Positions 10,037-22,628 of a DNA stretch of 60,000 nt are shown here, one piece after another. Both the position numbers and the translations under genes were made by a program. The notes under the pieces were generated by a model, which saw only the letters and a program-made list of their open reading frames with translations, was not told the origin of the DNA and made no database searches. Location of the stretch: the NCBI RefSeq assembly GCF_032854445.1, contig NC_088302.1:31591979-31651978 (forward strand), given 5' to 3'. Each line of letters starts with the position of its first letter. The stretch's first letter is position 1. The stretch comes from Liolophura sinensis (taxonomy: Eukaryota; Mollusca; Polyplacophora; Chitonida; Chitonidae).

Positions 10037-11486
10037 TTAAATATCACACCTAAGATGTTTGAGTTAAATTGGTTCAGTTGACGTCTTTTTGCAATAGAAT
10101 TTGGATTAACATGTTTAATACGTATTAAACAAAACTTCAGGCACAACCCTCAAAGGTTCAGTGCCTGCCCTTCTCATCAAGACGTCTGAGAACTGTGAAA
10201 GGTCAAGGGCGAAGTGTCAGAAAAGGACAGAAACATTATTCGATGTCTTCATCATTGTTTTACTTGGAAATGTACATTGGATGGACGGTTCTTCGAAAAA
10301 GTGGATTGGACCAGTGTCATGTTTCAAAGGGGTGATTGGTAGCCCAAAGTGGTGGAAAGGTATTGTCTGGATATTTAAAAAAATAACCAGCTTTTTTGTT
10401 AATGTTTCAAAAACTTGTTAAGCCCGTGCTTTATAAAAATGTTGGTTCAAACGTTTCAGAAATGTACGGTGAGTCATGCGCTGTCTAGGTATATTGACCG
10501 GATTAAGATTCAACCTAGATGTTAATTCAGCGAAGAATATGGAATATAGATGTTCCTTGAAATAATATACTTGTACATAGACAATACCTTAAACATGTAC
10601 ATGAATATATTGTCCCCTGGCAATTGACTTGTAGTGTGGAGTCTGGTGACTTACATATTGTCACATTTCCAATCATGTAGACCAGTGTATTTGTTTTGGC
10701 TCCAAGAATCAGCGTGTTTTGCAAGTGACATAAGAGGTGATTCATGCGGATCTTCTGCTGAATGATCCTGTCCTGAAGACAGTTGATCAAACAGATACAT
10801 TTACATGTAGACAACTGTTAGGCTTAATGCACTGAAAAACAAAGACCATACAGTGTTACAGATGGGCAGGCAATGGCGTGGAAAATTTCAAGCAACAGGA
10901 ATTATCCCAGGTTATCCCACACAGAAATCCATTTGGGGGGGGAAAGGAAACATTAGATGACCAAATAATGTGCAATATTAGCGCACTTGTTTACCTGACT
11001 TAATTGACGCAAATTACACAACTGTGAGGGCCTATTTGCAAACTATCTTATGTAATGTGACGCAAAGAGGAAATACACATTGTGTTTCTCTTTCCTGATT
11101 CAGTCTCAAGTGTTTCTAGGTAATTGTTTTACAGCTTAGCTGTAAAAACCGTACAGGAAAGTTGAATTCCGAAGAAAGAAGTGTATTAAAATTACTACAG
11201 GTTTCTCCTTAAAAATATTGAACAAAGGTTGTCGTGGACCATGGTGCGATGCAGAAAACAATAAACATCGTATGGAAAGATTAATTTTGTAATGATATCC
11301 CTTCCTTTTTGTTTTACTTACACAGGTACATTTAATGCTTTCAATTAAATGTCTTAATTCAGGCTTTTCGAAATTTAGAGAAAAAAGCATTTCCTGTCTG
11401 TAAGTGTCAACTCAGTATTGTTCAAAGTGACATACAATTATGTGAAAAAGGGATTATTTTCTATGTTTTGGTTTTCACATTAATAG
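10037..11486. other. Unassigned non-coding stretch
   Basis: No gene, tandem array or mobile element is recognised. A short run of G lies near 10935. Open frames here (for example 10161-10421 and 10527-10814) have no recognisable domain and no convincing splice boundaries. Confidence 0.5.
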
Positions 11487-11877
11487 CTAATTTTGCAAGA
11501 ACGCTTCCGTGGCCTGATGGTTAAAATGTCCGCCTAATAGTCAGGAGACAAGGGATCACACTCGGGTCGGGCCATACTAAAGACTTTACAAATGGTTCAT
11601 ATTGCTGCCTCTATTTGCTGAACACTGGGAGGATAGAGCAAGGAAACATGACTAGTTGGCCCAGTTTCAGTATAATGTGACTTGGTGGGACATCATGTCT
11701 GGTGTCTACGGCATGATACTTCAGTGGCTGCTGCACTTTGGCTATATGAACTCACCCTGCCACAAGAAAACACAAAATATATATACTAACACACCTCATC
11801 GTCACATGACTGAAAATTGTTAAGTACGACATAAAACCCCAAGCATACATACATTTACATACATACTAATTTTGCAA
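11487..11877 (+). mobile_element. SINE family B, full length, with perfect 12-bp TSD
   Basis: CTAATTTTGCAA occurs at 11487-11498 and 11866-11877 and flanks the element exactly. The 5' head (from about 11501) looks like a tRNA: TGGCCTGATGG at 11510-11520 fits the RNA polymerase III A box. A degenerate B box with flanking 'gggatcacactcgggtcggg' lies about 40 bases on. The body carries 'gcccagtttcagtataatgtg' and 'tgtctacggcatgatacttcagtg'. The end carries 'catgactgaaaattgttaagtacgac' and 'aaaaccccaagcatacatac', with a (catac)n tail in place of (actc)n. This is the reference copy for the truncated ones at 6805 and 49576. Confidence 0.93.
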
Positions 11878-14800
11878 AGGAGACCATGGTTCTTCCTGGA
11901 ACCAACGCGCTATCTACCATAGAGCTGAGTCAAAGAATACTGTAGTGTACACAATGTTCATCATTGGTCTGCGATGTATATAGGCCACCCTAGCCAATCT
12001 GTCAAAGCTATACGTGCTTTCATTCGCACAGGGATTTAAAGTTATTACTCTTTCCTCTTAATAAACACGCCGAGGAAGACGATCCATTAACTTAGTGTTC
12101 GACAACCACAGGTATTTTTAAAGTTGACCACTGGAGACGTCTTCAGTGTAAGTGTCAAACCTACATCCGCCTGATCGACAAGCCTCTGCTATGTCAAAGG
12201 CATTCACTGTAACTTTCAGCTTTCCGTTCATGATCAGCCATAGGCGGGTAACCATACATGATAGCCAGCCTCTGTATTGTGTATGTGGTACATGTATTAT
12301 GTATTCAAAGTGGAGACCAAATAAGACACCTACATTCTGAAATCATTGTTGCGGACGTATATAAGAGAGACTATGGTACGAAATTCGAAATTTGAGCTCT
12401 ATTATTTTCAACACAATGTACAGAATTCGCCAGACTCTCTCTGGTCTTATGAATGTACTTCCTCTTTAACCAGACGACAAACACCCACGGTCGTGTTTTT
12501 TTTTATTGGCGTTGGTTTTGTATGGCTGCATCCTTGTCCGCTGTAAAACTATCTAGTTTCCTTTTGTAGATATACTGTGTACCAAACGCCTTAACGTGGC
12601 TCAGATGCAGGCTGCTAAATGATGCCTGACTCATGTTTGTCACATTTGATATATCATGGATGTACAAGACAATTTTAAACCCATGTACACATGCTCGACG
12701 TATATATACAGATTGTTCAAAACCTGCCCACGTTTAACGATAAATTCACTTACCTCACATAAGTTGTTTTTTTAGCTTGTGATTTTGTTTTCAAAATCGG
12801 GGGAAAGTGTCATGACGTTTACTCTGAAGCCACCAAGGATTTGTTGTTTACTTGAAGAAATCGAAGAGACATTAGACGTAAATCAACGGTATATGACGTG
12901 AGTGCAAAAGTATTGAAAAGGTCTATATAATTGGAAGTACACTGGAGTACATATCATTACACTCATCATTTATGACCAGATTTTCACTGACCAGTGTATT
13001 GTTGCATCAATTGTTCTCTCACCATTTATGGTAGAAAGTCCACTCTTCACTCACTTCAAAACTAAAAAAAATATCGGAGGCACGCGACCTCAAAAATAGT
13101 AAAAAGCATTTGCAAGTTTGTCCGAAATGTCGAGATTGACAACTTTTGAAGAGTGCAATGATGAATTCTCACAGTGTTAACTGTGTTTTCTTAAAAAAAA
13201 AAACTTATAAGGACCTGAGAGGTGAGGGTGGGGAGCAAGTTGGATGTTTACGACTGGATACAGTTATCAAACGTAACATTGTCTTCCTGTCTGTTGTAAG
13301 CATATGTAAGTAAGTCCCGCCAAACAATGGGTTTGGACGGTTACAATGTGCTCCCCATCCTCTTACTCACACGGTGTATATGTAACAATGACAGAGAGAG
13401 AGGGGGTCGCCCTATGGTGATGTTGACATGCGTGGAAGTGATTGTACTGCTTAACCCTGGGTAGGATCTAGCAATACCATATTACGGTATTAGTCACAGA
13501 AATGTGCGTCAAACACGTACAGCGGTCTCTGGATGTTATGCACATGACCAAATTCAATGTGTTGGGGAATATGAGTGGCGTATCAATCACTGGTTAAGCT
13601 ACGACGTATAAACTGTAACAACAAAACGACCCCCCCAGACAAGTACCCCAAGCCGTAGACGTGTCTGTTGCTCACGCGTATTAATGACATATACTGTACA
13701 TATACATATATTTCTCTAAATGCACTTACATAAACACTTTACGAATGGGTCTGGCAAAAATCTGGGCCAGGAAACGGAGTAGACAAAACAGTGCAGCCGT
13801 CAAAACATTCCAGGCAACCCCCTACAATCGTGTTTGGGCGTGATAACAGTGCTGAAGACCTAGGCCGGCAGATTTCTGTTAAATGGACAGCCAAACCAAG
13901 CCATCGATCAGGCGCCCAAGCAATTATCAGCTTATCGACCACACAAGCTGTGAAATAATCATTTTAATTTTGTTAATTTGAAGAGGACAGAATTATATTA
14001 CCCATGATTACGTGTCTCCTTGGGTAACATGGTGCCAAGTGGAATCTTAATACCATCCACATCAAAAACCATACCTGCATTGGTGGGTATCATTCCTTAT
14101 TGAGTGATCAAGGTTCTCACATGTAATTCTATATCACTTTGTGGTGGAATAATTGGTTTGTCAATACAGACTAAATCTTGATAGATTTCAAGAGTCAAAT
14201 GCGGTTTAACTTTTTTAATGCATGCACGCCTCAGGTGCTGTGGAGGGCAGGAGGCAATGTATGCTGACATAGCACTACACGTGAAGATTAGGGTAACAGC
14301 TTGTCATGCTACGCACAAATTACATTTGCTCCTGTCCACACATCGTACACGCACACAAACCAGCGTACACAAAAGGTATTACCTACATTAAGGCCACACG
14401 ATAATATTGTGTAAAGTTCTATGTTGCAGATTATTATAGGACACACGTCCCCGGCTCTTTTGTTCGATAGTGTATATATACTTTCGTTTTCTGTCCATTA
14501 GCCGCTAAGATGTCTACTCCACACACAGGACAAATACTTAGCAGATACTTAGTGTAGCACTATAGTATAGTACCGGTATCTATTGCTTGTCAATCAATAT
14601 CGTTAAACAGATTAGTTCACACGGCTTAAGGCAACCAATGGAAAGTGCTAAACAAGCTGATAAATGACGCCAACACAATGGAAGGAAAACCAAACCGTTG
14701 GCACGATGCCAAAGCCACCGCTATGCGATCTCCGTGACATAGTTAGTCTAAAACATGGGTCCATATCTGCCATGTGCCCCGATGGCCTCGATGATTTATG

Positions 14801-15574
14801 AAGAGGACACAACTGTAGACATTTGTGTGGGAAGAAAAAAACTCATATCGGCCATTTTATTAGATTTTCGACACTGAATCTAAGGAAAGATAATGTATTA
14901 ATAAAGCAAAGACAATATAATGTATCGCCTTAAGAAATGTAACGATGCCATATAACTCGCTTTCACTGACATTTTTAAACAGTTTTTGCCATTTACATAA
15001 GTGTTAGGTTTAACGCTATATGTCCACTTAACCGCTTGGCGAGAAATTCGTACGAACTGTATAAACGCTTACAATGTTAATGTTCATCGCACGTGATATT
15101 CAAGGACTCAAGAACAATACACACACATAGGGTGTTTTATGTTATTTATTTGATTACAGTTTAACATAATATTCCACAAAGATTTCAATTATACGATGAC
15201 CTTTTCCAAGTAACTGACGATTTTTCCCACTTGTTACACAAAGAAATGTTTTCCAACAAACTTTAAACTGTTTAAACGGCCGCACTAAAGTCGTGTACTG
15301 CGTATTGTATGTCACCAAGGCCCCACAGACAGTGAAAGCGTGTGAATCCGCAAATGCTTTGTGAAAGGCCGGGTTTGAAAAACAAGCATCATTAACCATT
15401 CGGCCATAGTAAAATGACACTATGTTGCTATAATGTTGCTAATCTAACTTGAAGTCGCCTCTGAGGCATTAGACGACATGATCCGCACTAGGGAGCTGTT
15501 AAGTTACGATGCTTCGATTGTTGCCACGATGGCCTTACAGGCTTCTATAACGAGCAAAGCTGAAATGCGTTACG
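11878..15574. other. Unassigned non-coding stretch
   Basis: About 3.7 kb with no recognisable gene or repeat family. Minor features are an A run near 13192, a (GA)n patch near 13392, a run of C near 13631 and many TATA-like runs. Short frames in it are unsupported. Confidence 0.5.
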
Positions 15575-15601
15575 ATGTTACGTCAACACAGTGACGTCAC
15601 T
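15575..15601. promoter_or_regulatory. 12-bp CRE palindrome with adjacent CRE-like half-site
   Basis: AGTGACGTCACT at 15590-15601 is a perfect 12-base palindrome holding the full CRE core TGACGTCA. A second CRE-like motif, TTACGTCAA, lies about 10 bases upstream. The surroundings (about 15440-15640) are richer in GC than the neighbourhood. No gene start is identified nearby, so this is a candidate binding site only. Confidence 0.35.
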
Positions 15602-16542
15602 TTGAGCTGTGATTTCGCTGTTGTATGTCATGATAGGGCCACTTACTTGTCTTAAACAATGACGGTTTATATATTTTAAAAAATTTCCGGCATTTTTACT
15701 TTTTGTACCTTGGAAATTCCAAACCTACTGACAGAAAATATACATACATGTATAACTGTTTTCAGTTACCAGCAATTAGTCCATATATCATGCCAACGTC
15801 ACACCAAAGGAACGTTGCCCTGTCAGCTGTCGTGAAGTCATGACTGGATAACCCCTGAAGCAGACACAGGCCAGCAGTGAACAGCAGGTAATATCGCAGC
15901 AACTTTCCGTGACATGACGTTTCGTGTTCGACGTTCTGCTCGAGGATTGCTTCCAGGGCAATGCTTCTTCATGTGAAATAAAAAGCGAGAGTTTGTGCTC
16001 CAGACGTCTAGAAGTACTCGATCCAGGTGGTCAAGTGGCTATACGGCTTAACGGTCCGACATGCATTCACCTGATTAAATGCTGCTTTTCGACAGTTTGG
16101 TCAACGCGGACCGGCTAAGTCTCGCCAGCACATGCTGTCTCAGTCTCCCAGACAGAGACGTCGTTGGTGGCGTGGACAACTCGCTGAAAGTTTTTGTACC
16201 TGTTTTACTATCAGATTATGAGACTCTCATTGAAATAAAATTCATCGCAGTCTTCAAAGCGAAAAATGGCCAGGGAAAAACCTGATATTAGTTTAATTGA
16301 CCAAAATTCTTGCACGTTCAGAATGCACTTTAGTTTGATTCCGATCAATATTTTAGTTCATAGAATAAGGATTTACGAACCGTATTTCATGAACCACATT
16401 AGTGAATATCATACAGATAAAGAAGTCTGTAGGTGTAACAGTGAATTACACAAGCATGTATGCTGGAAATGAATGGAGTTTGAACGAAAAGGAAGACAAA
16501 TGCCTGATTATTGGTGTCTCATTGATCACCAATGACCGGTGA
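15602..16542. other. Unassigned stretch with two short frames and a tRNA-like A box
   Basis: The sequence 15840-16290 is relatively GC-rich and holds two overlapping plus-strand frames (15924-16118 and 16079-16285) with no recognised domain. TGGTCAAGTGG near 16028 fits a polymerase III A box, with a loose B-box-like 'ggtccgacatgc' following. It may be the remains of a tRNA-derived SINE but the body is not recognisable. Confidence 0.3.
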
Positions 16543-16872
16543 ATGTTGATCACTTTATTTCATTTTTCAGTCAAGTGTGTCAAAAACCATTATTTCTGGT
16601 TTCCTTCTGCAGTATGTCACCAAGGTCATCGTCCTCTATTTGTCGCCATTCGAGGCGAAGACTCTCTACAGTACGCGTGTACTCTCTCTGAAGGTGAATG
16701 TCGTTATCCCTCGGTCCTTAACTCTGGTTTCCGATTGGACCTAACTCTGCCAGTTCCGGAGCATCGGGCCAACACAAGATCCAAACTCCCGTTTCATATA
16801 CACCAGTCGACAATTAGCTATCGGGAACCTGAAGGTGATGCAGCGAGAAAGATGATTACACTACGACTGTAG
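16543..16872 (+). CDS. Possible coding segment, unrecognised (weak)
   Basis: A 109-codon open frame covers a stretch with exon-like composition. Inside it lies a good acceptor (ggtttccttctgcag, ending 16612). Two readings compete. In the long frame the peptide after the acceptor includes HRPLFVAIRGEDSLQYACTL and stays open to 16872. In another frame an 81-base, phase-0 symmetric exon (16613-16693) ends at AAG|GTGAAT and encodes a peptide that starts YVTKVIVLYLSPFEAKTLYS. I cannot choose between them, and neither matches a family I know. Confidence 0.17.
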   Translation: MLITLFHFSVKCVKNHYFWFPSAVCHQGHRPLFVAIRGEDSLQYACTLSEGECRYPSVLNSGFRLDLTLPVPEHRANTRSKLPFHIHQSTISYREPEGDAARKMITLRL

Positions 16873-18200
16873 GAAGACAAGGTCAACGGCTATTGATCCA
16901 GTGATTGGCGTCTATAATAGAACACGATTAATGGTGCATGGGTAGGACCAAGAAAAGTGGGACATGCTTCAGGAGGTCTGACCGGTCGTTGGAGCTGCCC
17001 GGAGCCGGGCTGACCTAGAAGAGTATCCATCCATCCTCTCTGGTCAAGTCTATAGAGTACTCCGGTTAGGTGCTAAATCATTTTTCAGCAACCCTAAATC
17101 CTCAACAAATTCGACCGCGGATGTTGTGCATGTTTTTGGAGTATTAAAGGAATATTCCCTGTATTTTAGTACCAAAGTCATATTAACAATAGGTTTTAGT
17201 CTTCAAAATCCTCTGAATTATTTTCGAATTGCTTATAAATTTATACTTTTACTTAGTAGTGAAATTTGTTGAGAATTTATGGTAGTATAGGGCCATCATG
17301 TATACTGGACATTGAACTCTTTGCCTAGTAATCAGAGCCCCGCTGTGGGTATGGCAGTCAGTCAGGCTCCTAGCTAAATGGGTTTGGATGTATCGGTTTT
17401 ATATCCGGTGAGGCTGCACGGACTACTACAAGTGCTTCTGTAGTAGTAGCCTGGCTCAGCCAAGTTAGCAGGTCAAGGATGATTTTGTCAGGCCCCTACC
17501 AAAAATACCGCGCTATCGATCACGCCGCGCGCAAGCAAATGGCAATCGAATACAATCAAATGCCCGGAAATGTGATACCGGTACGCCAGGTTTGCCGGGA
17601 AAGCATTCTTTTCCCGCCACCAACTAGGGCAATCGCGTACAAAAGGATCTATTTTGATTTGATCCTCAGGAAACTGGCCCGTCGATCTTGTTCAGTTTCA
17701 AGCTTCTCTTTGTTGTAATACCCCTGAGTGGCCTTAAGAGCGCCCTTGTCCATCTTATAATCGCCTCGTCGAAATTGGGCCCGCTACTTCCATAATATAA
17801 CTCAAATCGTTAACCGCTGAGTGACATTTAAAATATTTAAATCGTTGTCATATGGACCTAACACCTCTGCTACTTTGCAGTTCAATGGAACATACGATTA
17901 TACACTTATATATCTATCAAAATCAAAAAAAGTAATGAAGGTTTAACTCTTCAGCAATATGTTACGTTTTCAGTGATTCGATATGCAAAAGAGGAGGCGT
18001 GTGTATGAATCAAATTCGAGTGTTTTTTATCACTCACATCTATCCCAAAAGGAGGATGGGATAAGGTCTGGGACAATATCAGTTTTGACGATCAAACTAT
18101 CATATAGTCAAATGGCTAATCCCGAAAAGGAAAGATGGCGCATCCAGGATGGAACGGATGAATTGTTCTGTCATCAGCACGGGTTGACTTGTGACATATC
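16873..18200. other. Unassigned stretch containing a 9-bp-stem hairpin
   Basis: No gene is supported. At 17422-17447 ACTACTACA and TGTAGTAGT pair around an 8-base loop (agtgcttc), with partly complementary flanks (aggctg and ggctcagcc). The loop is too short and the stem too short for a standard microRNA precursor. Frames at 17479-17718 and 17983-18222 are unsupported. Confidence 0.45.
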
Positions 18201-18840
18201 CTCGTCAGATGACTTGTTCTAGACAGATGACTGGTTCTCGGCTGATGACTTGTCCTGGACCTATGACTGCTTCTCAACAGTGGGTCTTGTCTTGGACAGA
18301 TGATTAGTTCTGGGCAGATGTCGTCCTGGACAGATGATTGGTTTTCGGCAGATGACTTGTCCTGGACCGATAATTAGTTCTGGGCAGATGACTTGTCCTG
18401 GACAGATGATTAGTTCTCGGCAGATGACTTGTCCTGGACAGATAATTAGTTCTCGGTAGATAACTTGTCATGGACAGGTAATTCGTTCGCGGAAGATGAC
18501 TTGTCCTGGACAGGTAATTAGTTCGCGGAAGATGGCTTGTCCTGGATGTATGATTAATTTTTGGCAGATGACTTGTCCTGGACAGATGATTAGTTTTTGG
18601 CAGATGGCTTGTCCTGGACAGATAATTAGTTCTCGGCAGATGACTTAGTTCTCGGATAGTTGACAGATCAAACATATGATCTGTCCCCAACAGATCACGC
18701 GTTCGCGACAATTGATTTGTCCGTGGCAGATTACTTGTGCCTGACAGAGTGCTTGACATATGACTTGTCCTGGACGGATGGCGGGTTTGACAAATGGCTT
18801 GACTTCGAGAATTCACTTGTTCTCGACAAATGACTGAGTT
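18201..18840. repeat. Minisatellite of 18-bp half units (36-bp pair) that keeps a 238-codon frame open
   Basis: Two related 18-base half units alternate: 'gacttgtcctggacagat' and 'gattagttctcggcagat'. The central part (about 18301-18645) is the most regular and the flanks decay. Because 18 is a multiple of 3, one minus-strand frame (18304-19020) stays open, giving 12-residue units of the LSRTSHLPRTNY type for roughly 150 residues. The N-terminal part of that frame is unique sequence with no recognisable domain or signal peptide. I read the frame as a by-product of the repeat, but an expressed repetitive protein is not excluded; I put that at about one in ten. Confidence 0.88.
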
Positions 18841-21266
18841 GTTCGGATTGGAGAGACTCCAAAAAACAACAGAAGCGCGCAGGTCACATCTGCTGTGATA
18901 CAATACTATCATGAAATCGCTAAATATGCTATATGTTGAATGAATAACGCTAATATTTTGTGCTTGACCGCGTGGGTTCAGTGAAACAGCAGTGTGAGTC
19001 TGATATCCTCCCGGGCACATTGTACTGATGCGAGTCAGTAATATAAAGCCTACACTTATCTCACGTGACTGACTCGTATCTAGCCTGTTCGTTAAATATC
19101 ATCAAAACAACTCTTATTATTCTCCCCTTTGAAACCGTTTTTATTTATTTAGATTTTTGTGGAGAATTCACTCCTCTGCCCCACGTGGCTGCTTCAAAAC
19201 AAATCCATGCGTTGATCTATATTGCTATACTAAGGTCCTCTGACTCATGTGGGCGCCCGGATCGCAGGGGCTGATCAGTATTGAATGACTTTCAGATAAT
19301 ACAGCAGCGTGGGAAGTGCATTCACTTCATATTGTCACGTGGTTTCTCCCACTTTACATCCAGCTGTGAATAGTAGGATGTTAATGAATATGAATTAAAT
19401 CACATATAGACAATTATTTCAAATCCATCTATACTTACAAAGAATCAAATAATTGCAAAAGCTCTTTTCAACTCCTGTTTTGTTCTTTCCAATAGACAAT
19501 GAAGAAAAAATTATCATGACACTAGCATACAGCCGGCCAAGTCTACAATTTTTTTAATAGAATATAAATATACTCATGTATGGGCGTGCTTTATAGTATA
19601 AAAGGGAAACTGAACAGAAACAATTCTCTGCCTGAAAATATGACTTTAATTATTCATACGTTAAGATGATGGTACCATTGAGTGCACAGGTATCAGTGAT
19701 ATGACAGGTAGGCCCACATTGCCTGCTGCCTACGTCGATTGAGCTCTGGCCGGAACGGGTCTCATGATCAAACAAACTGTTTACCTGTGAGTCCATTATT
19801 ATGGGTAACTATAGCCCAATCGATTAACCAGTATGTTTTAACATGACCACAACGTCAACAGAGAACGTACAACTGTCCCCGCCCCCTCAGTCACGTGAAT
19901 TCTCGAGGAGCTCAGAAAACAATTATACACAGTATGGTTTATAATTGGTACTTGATAATGGACACATCCAACAGAATCAAGCAAATACATTCGGAAATTA
20001 TCAGGACGTCGATGGAGACTGATTGTGTTTGCACAAAGTATAGAAGACATACAGACACTCTAGTTAAATAACGTACAGTTTGAGTAACCGACGGAAGAAA
20101 CATATTTACACAGATCTATATTCGTTGATTGAAATAAGAATGGATTTCAAGGGGATCAGAATTGTGGCCTTGACTTTCAATATAAGATAACAATTGGGTG
20201 TGCTAAATGGTGATTAAGCTGAAATCAACAGAGGATATAAAGGCGCAGGCGAAGGACGTCTTGTACCTTCTCATTTTTTTCATGTGATTGTTTAATAAAT
20301 GTGATGAGATCACAGCATTTTTGGTATTTCTAAACCCGTTACGTGTAATAAAATTGAAACTTAACCTCAGTGCGCTTCTTGCCCTAATTCAGTTTAATAT
20401 GTGGCGTTAGAGAGTGTTGAAGTTGCTACTTTTAAGCATTTACACGAACAGTTAAAATAAAACCCGAACTGAGATAAACTGACATAAGGTCGGGTTTTAC
20501 AGTTTACATTAACCATTTTCCAACCATCACGCTGTCGCCCTTACTATGCCTTTGTTCTCTGTAATATAGTTTCTACATTTTGACTGATTTAAGGAAGAAT
20601 GAGATGCTGAAAGTTTGGTTGGATAGCATTTGTATAATTGAAGTGCTTTCATGTGTTCGGGAATTGCTTGTTGTCAACAAGATTATGTTTTCAGACTATT
20701 ATTATAACAGGAAAACAGCGAGTAAGTATAAAATGACGACAGTCTGAAATGGGGAGTGGGACTGAAAACGTATTGAATTGTTGAAGACATAATACATCGC
20801 CATACCCGAGTTTCTGTTTGTAGGAGAGTTCTCAATTGCTCCCTATATTCGGTAGATGGAGCCTGGATGGGTGAGGGGTGCGTTGAGATGCAGCTGAAGT
20901 GAAATTAAAAGATATAAACCATGGAATTTAACTAGCTATACCTACATGCTGACTCTAAATGTTGTCTTGGTTTGGAAAACTGCTCTTGTTTTCAGTAAGA
21001 TTTGTAGTGTAAATGCAATGTGCTTTTAACCGCAGACCTGAAGAAGTCACCCTTGCAAAATCATCATGGTAAACCATTTGACCTAGGTTAGATCTCCCTG
21101 ACAAGACCTGACGATTAGTGGAAGGGCACTCCTTGCGATCTGACCGTATGAACAGAGCTGTCGTGACCACAGCTATTTCATTAGCCTGAACATTTTCCAG
21201 CTTTGACCTTCTGACTCACGTGTTCGCGAAGGACGAACTGGACCAAGGGTAGCCGTCAGCGCCTCA
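18841..21266. other. Unassigned stretch with one hairpin
   Basis: No gene or known repeat is recognised over 2.4 kb. A perfect 10-base stem (TAAAACCCGA at 20458-20467 and TCGGGTTTTA at 20490-20499) closes a 22-base loop. It is not followed by anything that would give it a clear role. Confidence 0.45.
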
Positions 21267-21365
21267 CGCCTAGCACAGATTTATAATATCCGGCGTGTAA
21301 TTGTCTATGCCATCTATTGTCCCAGAAGGGTGATGATTGGCGTCCAATCTTAGCCTCTCCTGCAC
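21267..21365 (+). repeat. Diverged interspersed repeat, copy 1
   Basis: This segment starts 'cgcctagcacagatttataat' and matches the segment at 22629-22728 through about 100 bases in the same orientation, with shared blocks 'acagattt', 'ttaattg/gtaattg' and 'catctattgtcc/catcttttgttcc'. The level of divergence suggests an old interspersed element or an old local duplication. Neither has recognisable ends. Confidence 0.5.
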
Positions 21366-22628
21366 GGAGTTAAACTGTTGCTCATCATTAATGATTGTGG
21401 GCGATTCACTTGTTGCATGTACTACACACTGTCTCATGAATTAAATCTTTTTTCGGCCCTCTGTTGAAAGTGCAGGTAATAATGTGTAAAAGACAAAGAA
21501 CATCTGCTCTAGCAAAATATCCGTCCACAATACACTTGGGATCGACTCCCATCTTGAATATGCAATTTACGTCTGAAGAATTTGAGCACATATGGCATTC
21601 TTTAAAATCTAGCCCACCTTGGATTCCTGCGGTTAAAAAATTAGGCGTTTGTATCAAATTTCAAATTATGATTTTCGTTAAAAGTGTTAAATCATACCCT
21701 GGACTGTTCATTCCTAAATGTCCTTGGGCACAATCCACAATCAAGCATAGATCAACGAACAATGGTCGTATGTAAAAAATAACGATAACGTTCGAAAAAA
21801 TGATAAATCTATGCGGCGAAATCCAAATTTTAGAGACTCAACGATAAGGCTCTGCTTGAAGAAATAAGAAAGGTAAAGTTTAGGCAATGGCAAGACATTT
21901 TCCATGCAAGTTTTCATGAAAGGCATAGGGCATGAAAATAAGTAAATAAAAAAAAGAATACTGATGGAAAGGACAAACACATACTGGACAGACTGACAGA
22001 AAGAAAGATATAATGACGGGGTGAAATTATACAGTATCGTCTGGTTTCCAAGACATAAACCATAGTACATGAGTCTGTGATGAAACCATGAAAGATAAGC
22101 GAGAAGCAAACTGTGGAATTTATCAATGAATTGGATATCTTCTATAGCGAATTGAAATGTTTTTCCTACCGAAAAGTGTCGGTTCTTGTTACTTATATAC
22201 TAATTATAATACATCCAGAAAACCACAGGCTCGCCTTTAGAGAGCTGATTTCTTGGAAATTCTAATGTCTGAAACGAAATATATTGATGTGTCGCTATAA
22301 ATACATGTTGCAGTCCTGACTCTGAATCTGTGATTTGGCTTATAAGGTGAAGTACTTTCCAGCAATAAATCGCATTTTTTTCTGGCATTAGTCCTCCGTG
22401 TATAAACTTGCGAAAATACAATTGACCCTTGGACGCGGATACCCATAAGCAAGCTTTTGGTGAGACCTTATTAGTGGCGGGTGCAACGACCTTTTGTGGG
22501 ACAAAGGTTCTGCATGTTGTCTTGATCATTCCTTTTTCATTAGCCTAAATCCTTCCTCTCCTCCAGGCCTACCCACCCACTGGTAAATAAAGCAAGGGAT
22601 GGATGTATGGTATAGGTTCCAGACATGC
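21366..22628. other. Unassigned non-coding stretch between the two repeat copies
   Basis: Several overlapping frames on both strands (for example 21464-21775 plus and 21741-22109 minus) are AT-rich and unrecognised. The minus-strand 122-codon frame is rich in Phe, Leu and Ser, typical of random AT-rich sequence. No gene is called. Confidence 0.5.

Noticed and set aside
11501-11575. Functional tRNA gene
   Set aside because: This is the head of a SINE bounded by a 12-bp target duplication that includes the downstream body; the B box is degenerate.
18304-19020. 238-codon minus-strand frame as a normal protein-coding gene
   Set aside because: Most of it is an 18/36-bp minisatellite whose length is a multiple of three, so an open frame is expected without selection. 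Kept only as a repeat and a low-probability expressed frame.
21741-22109. 122-codon minus-strand Phe/Leu/Ser-rich frame
   Set aside because: Overlapped by another frame, no motif, and the composition is expected from AT-rich random sequence.
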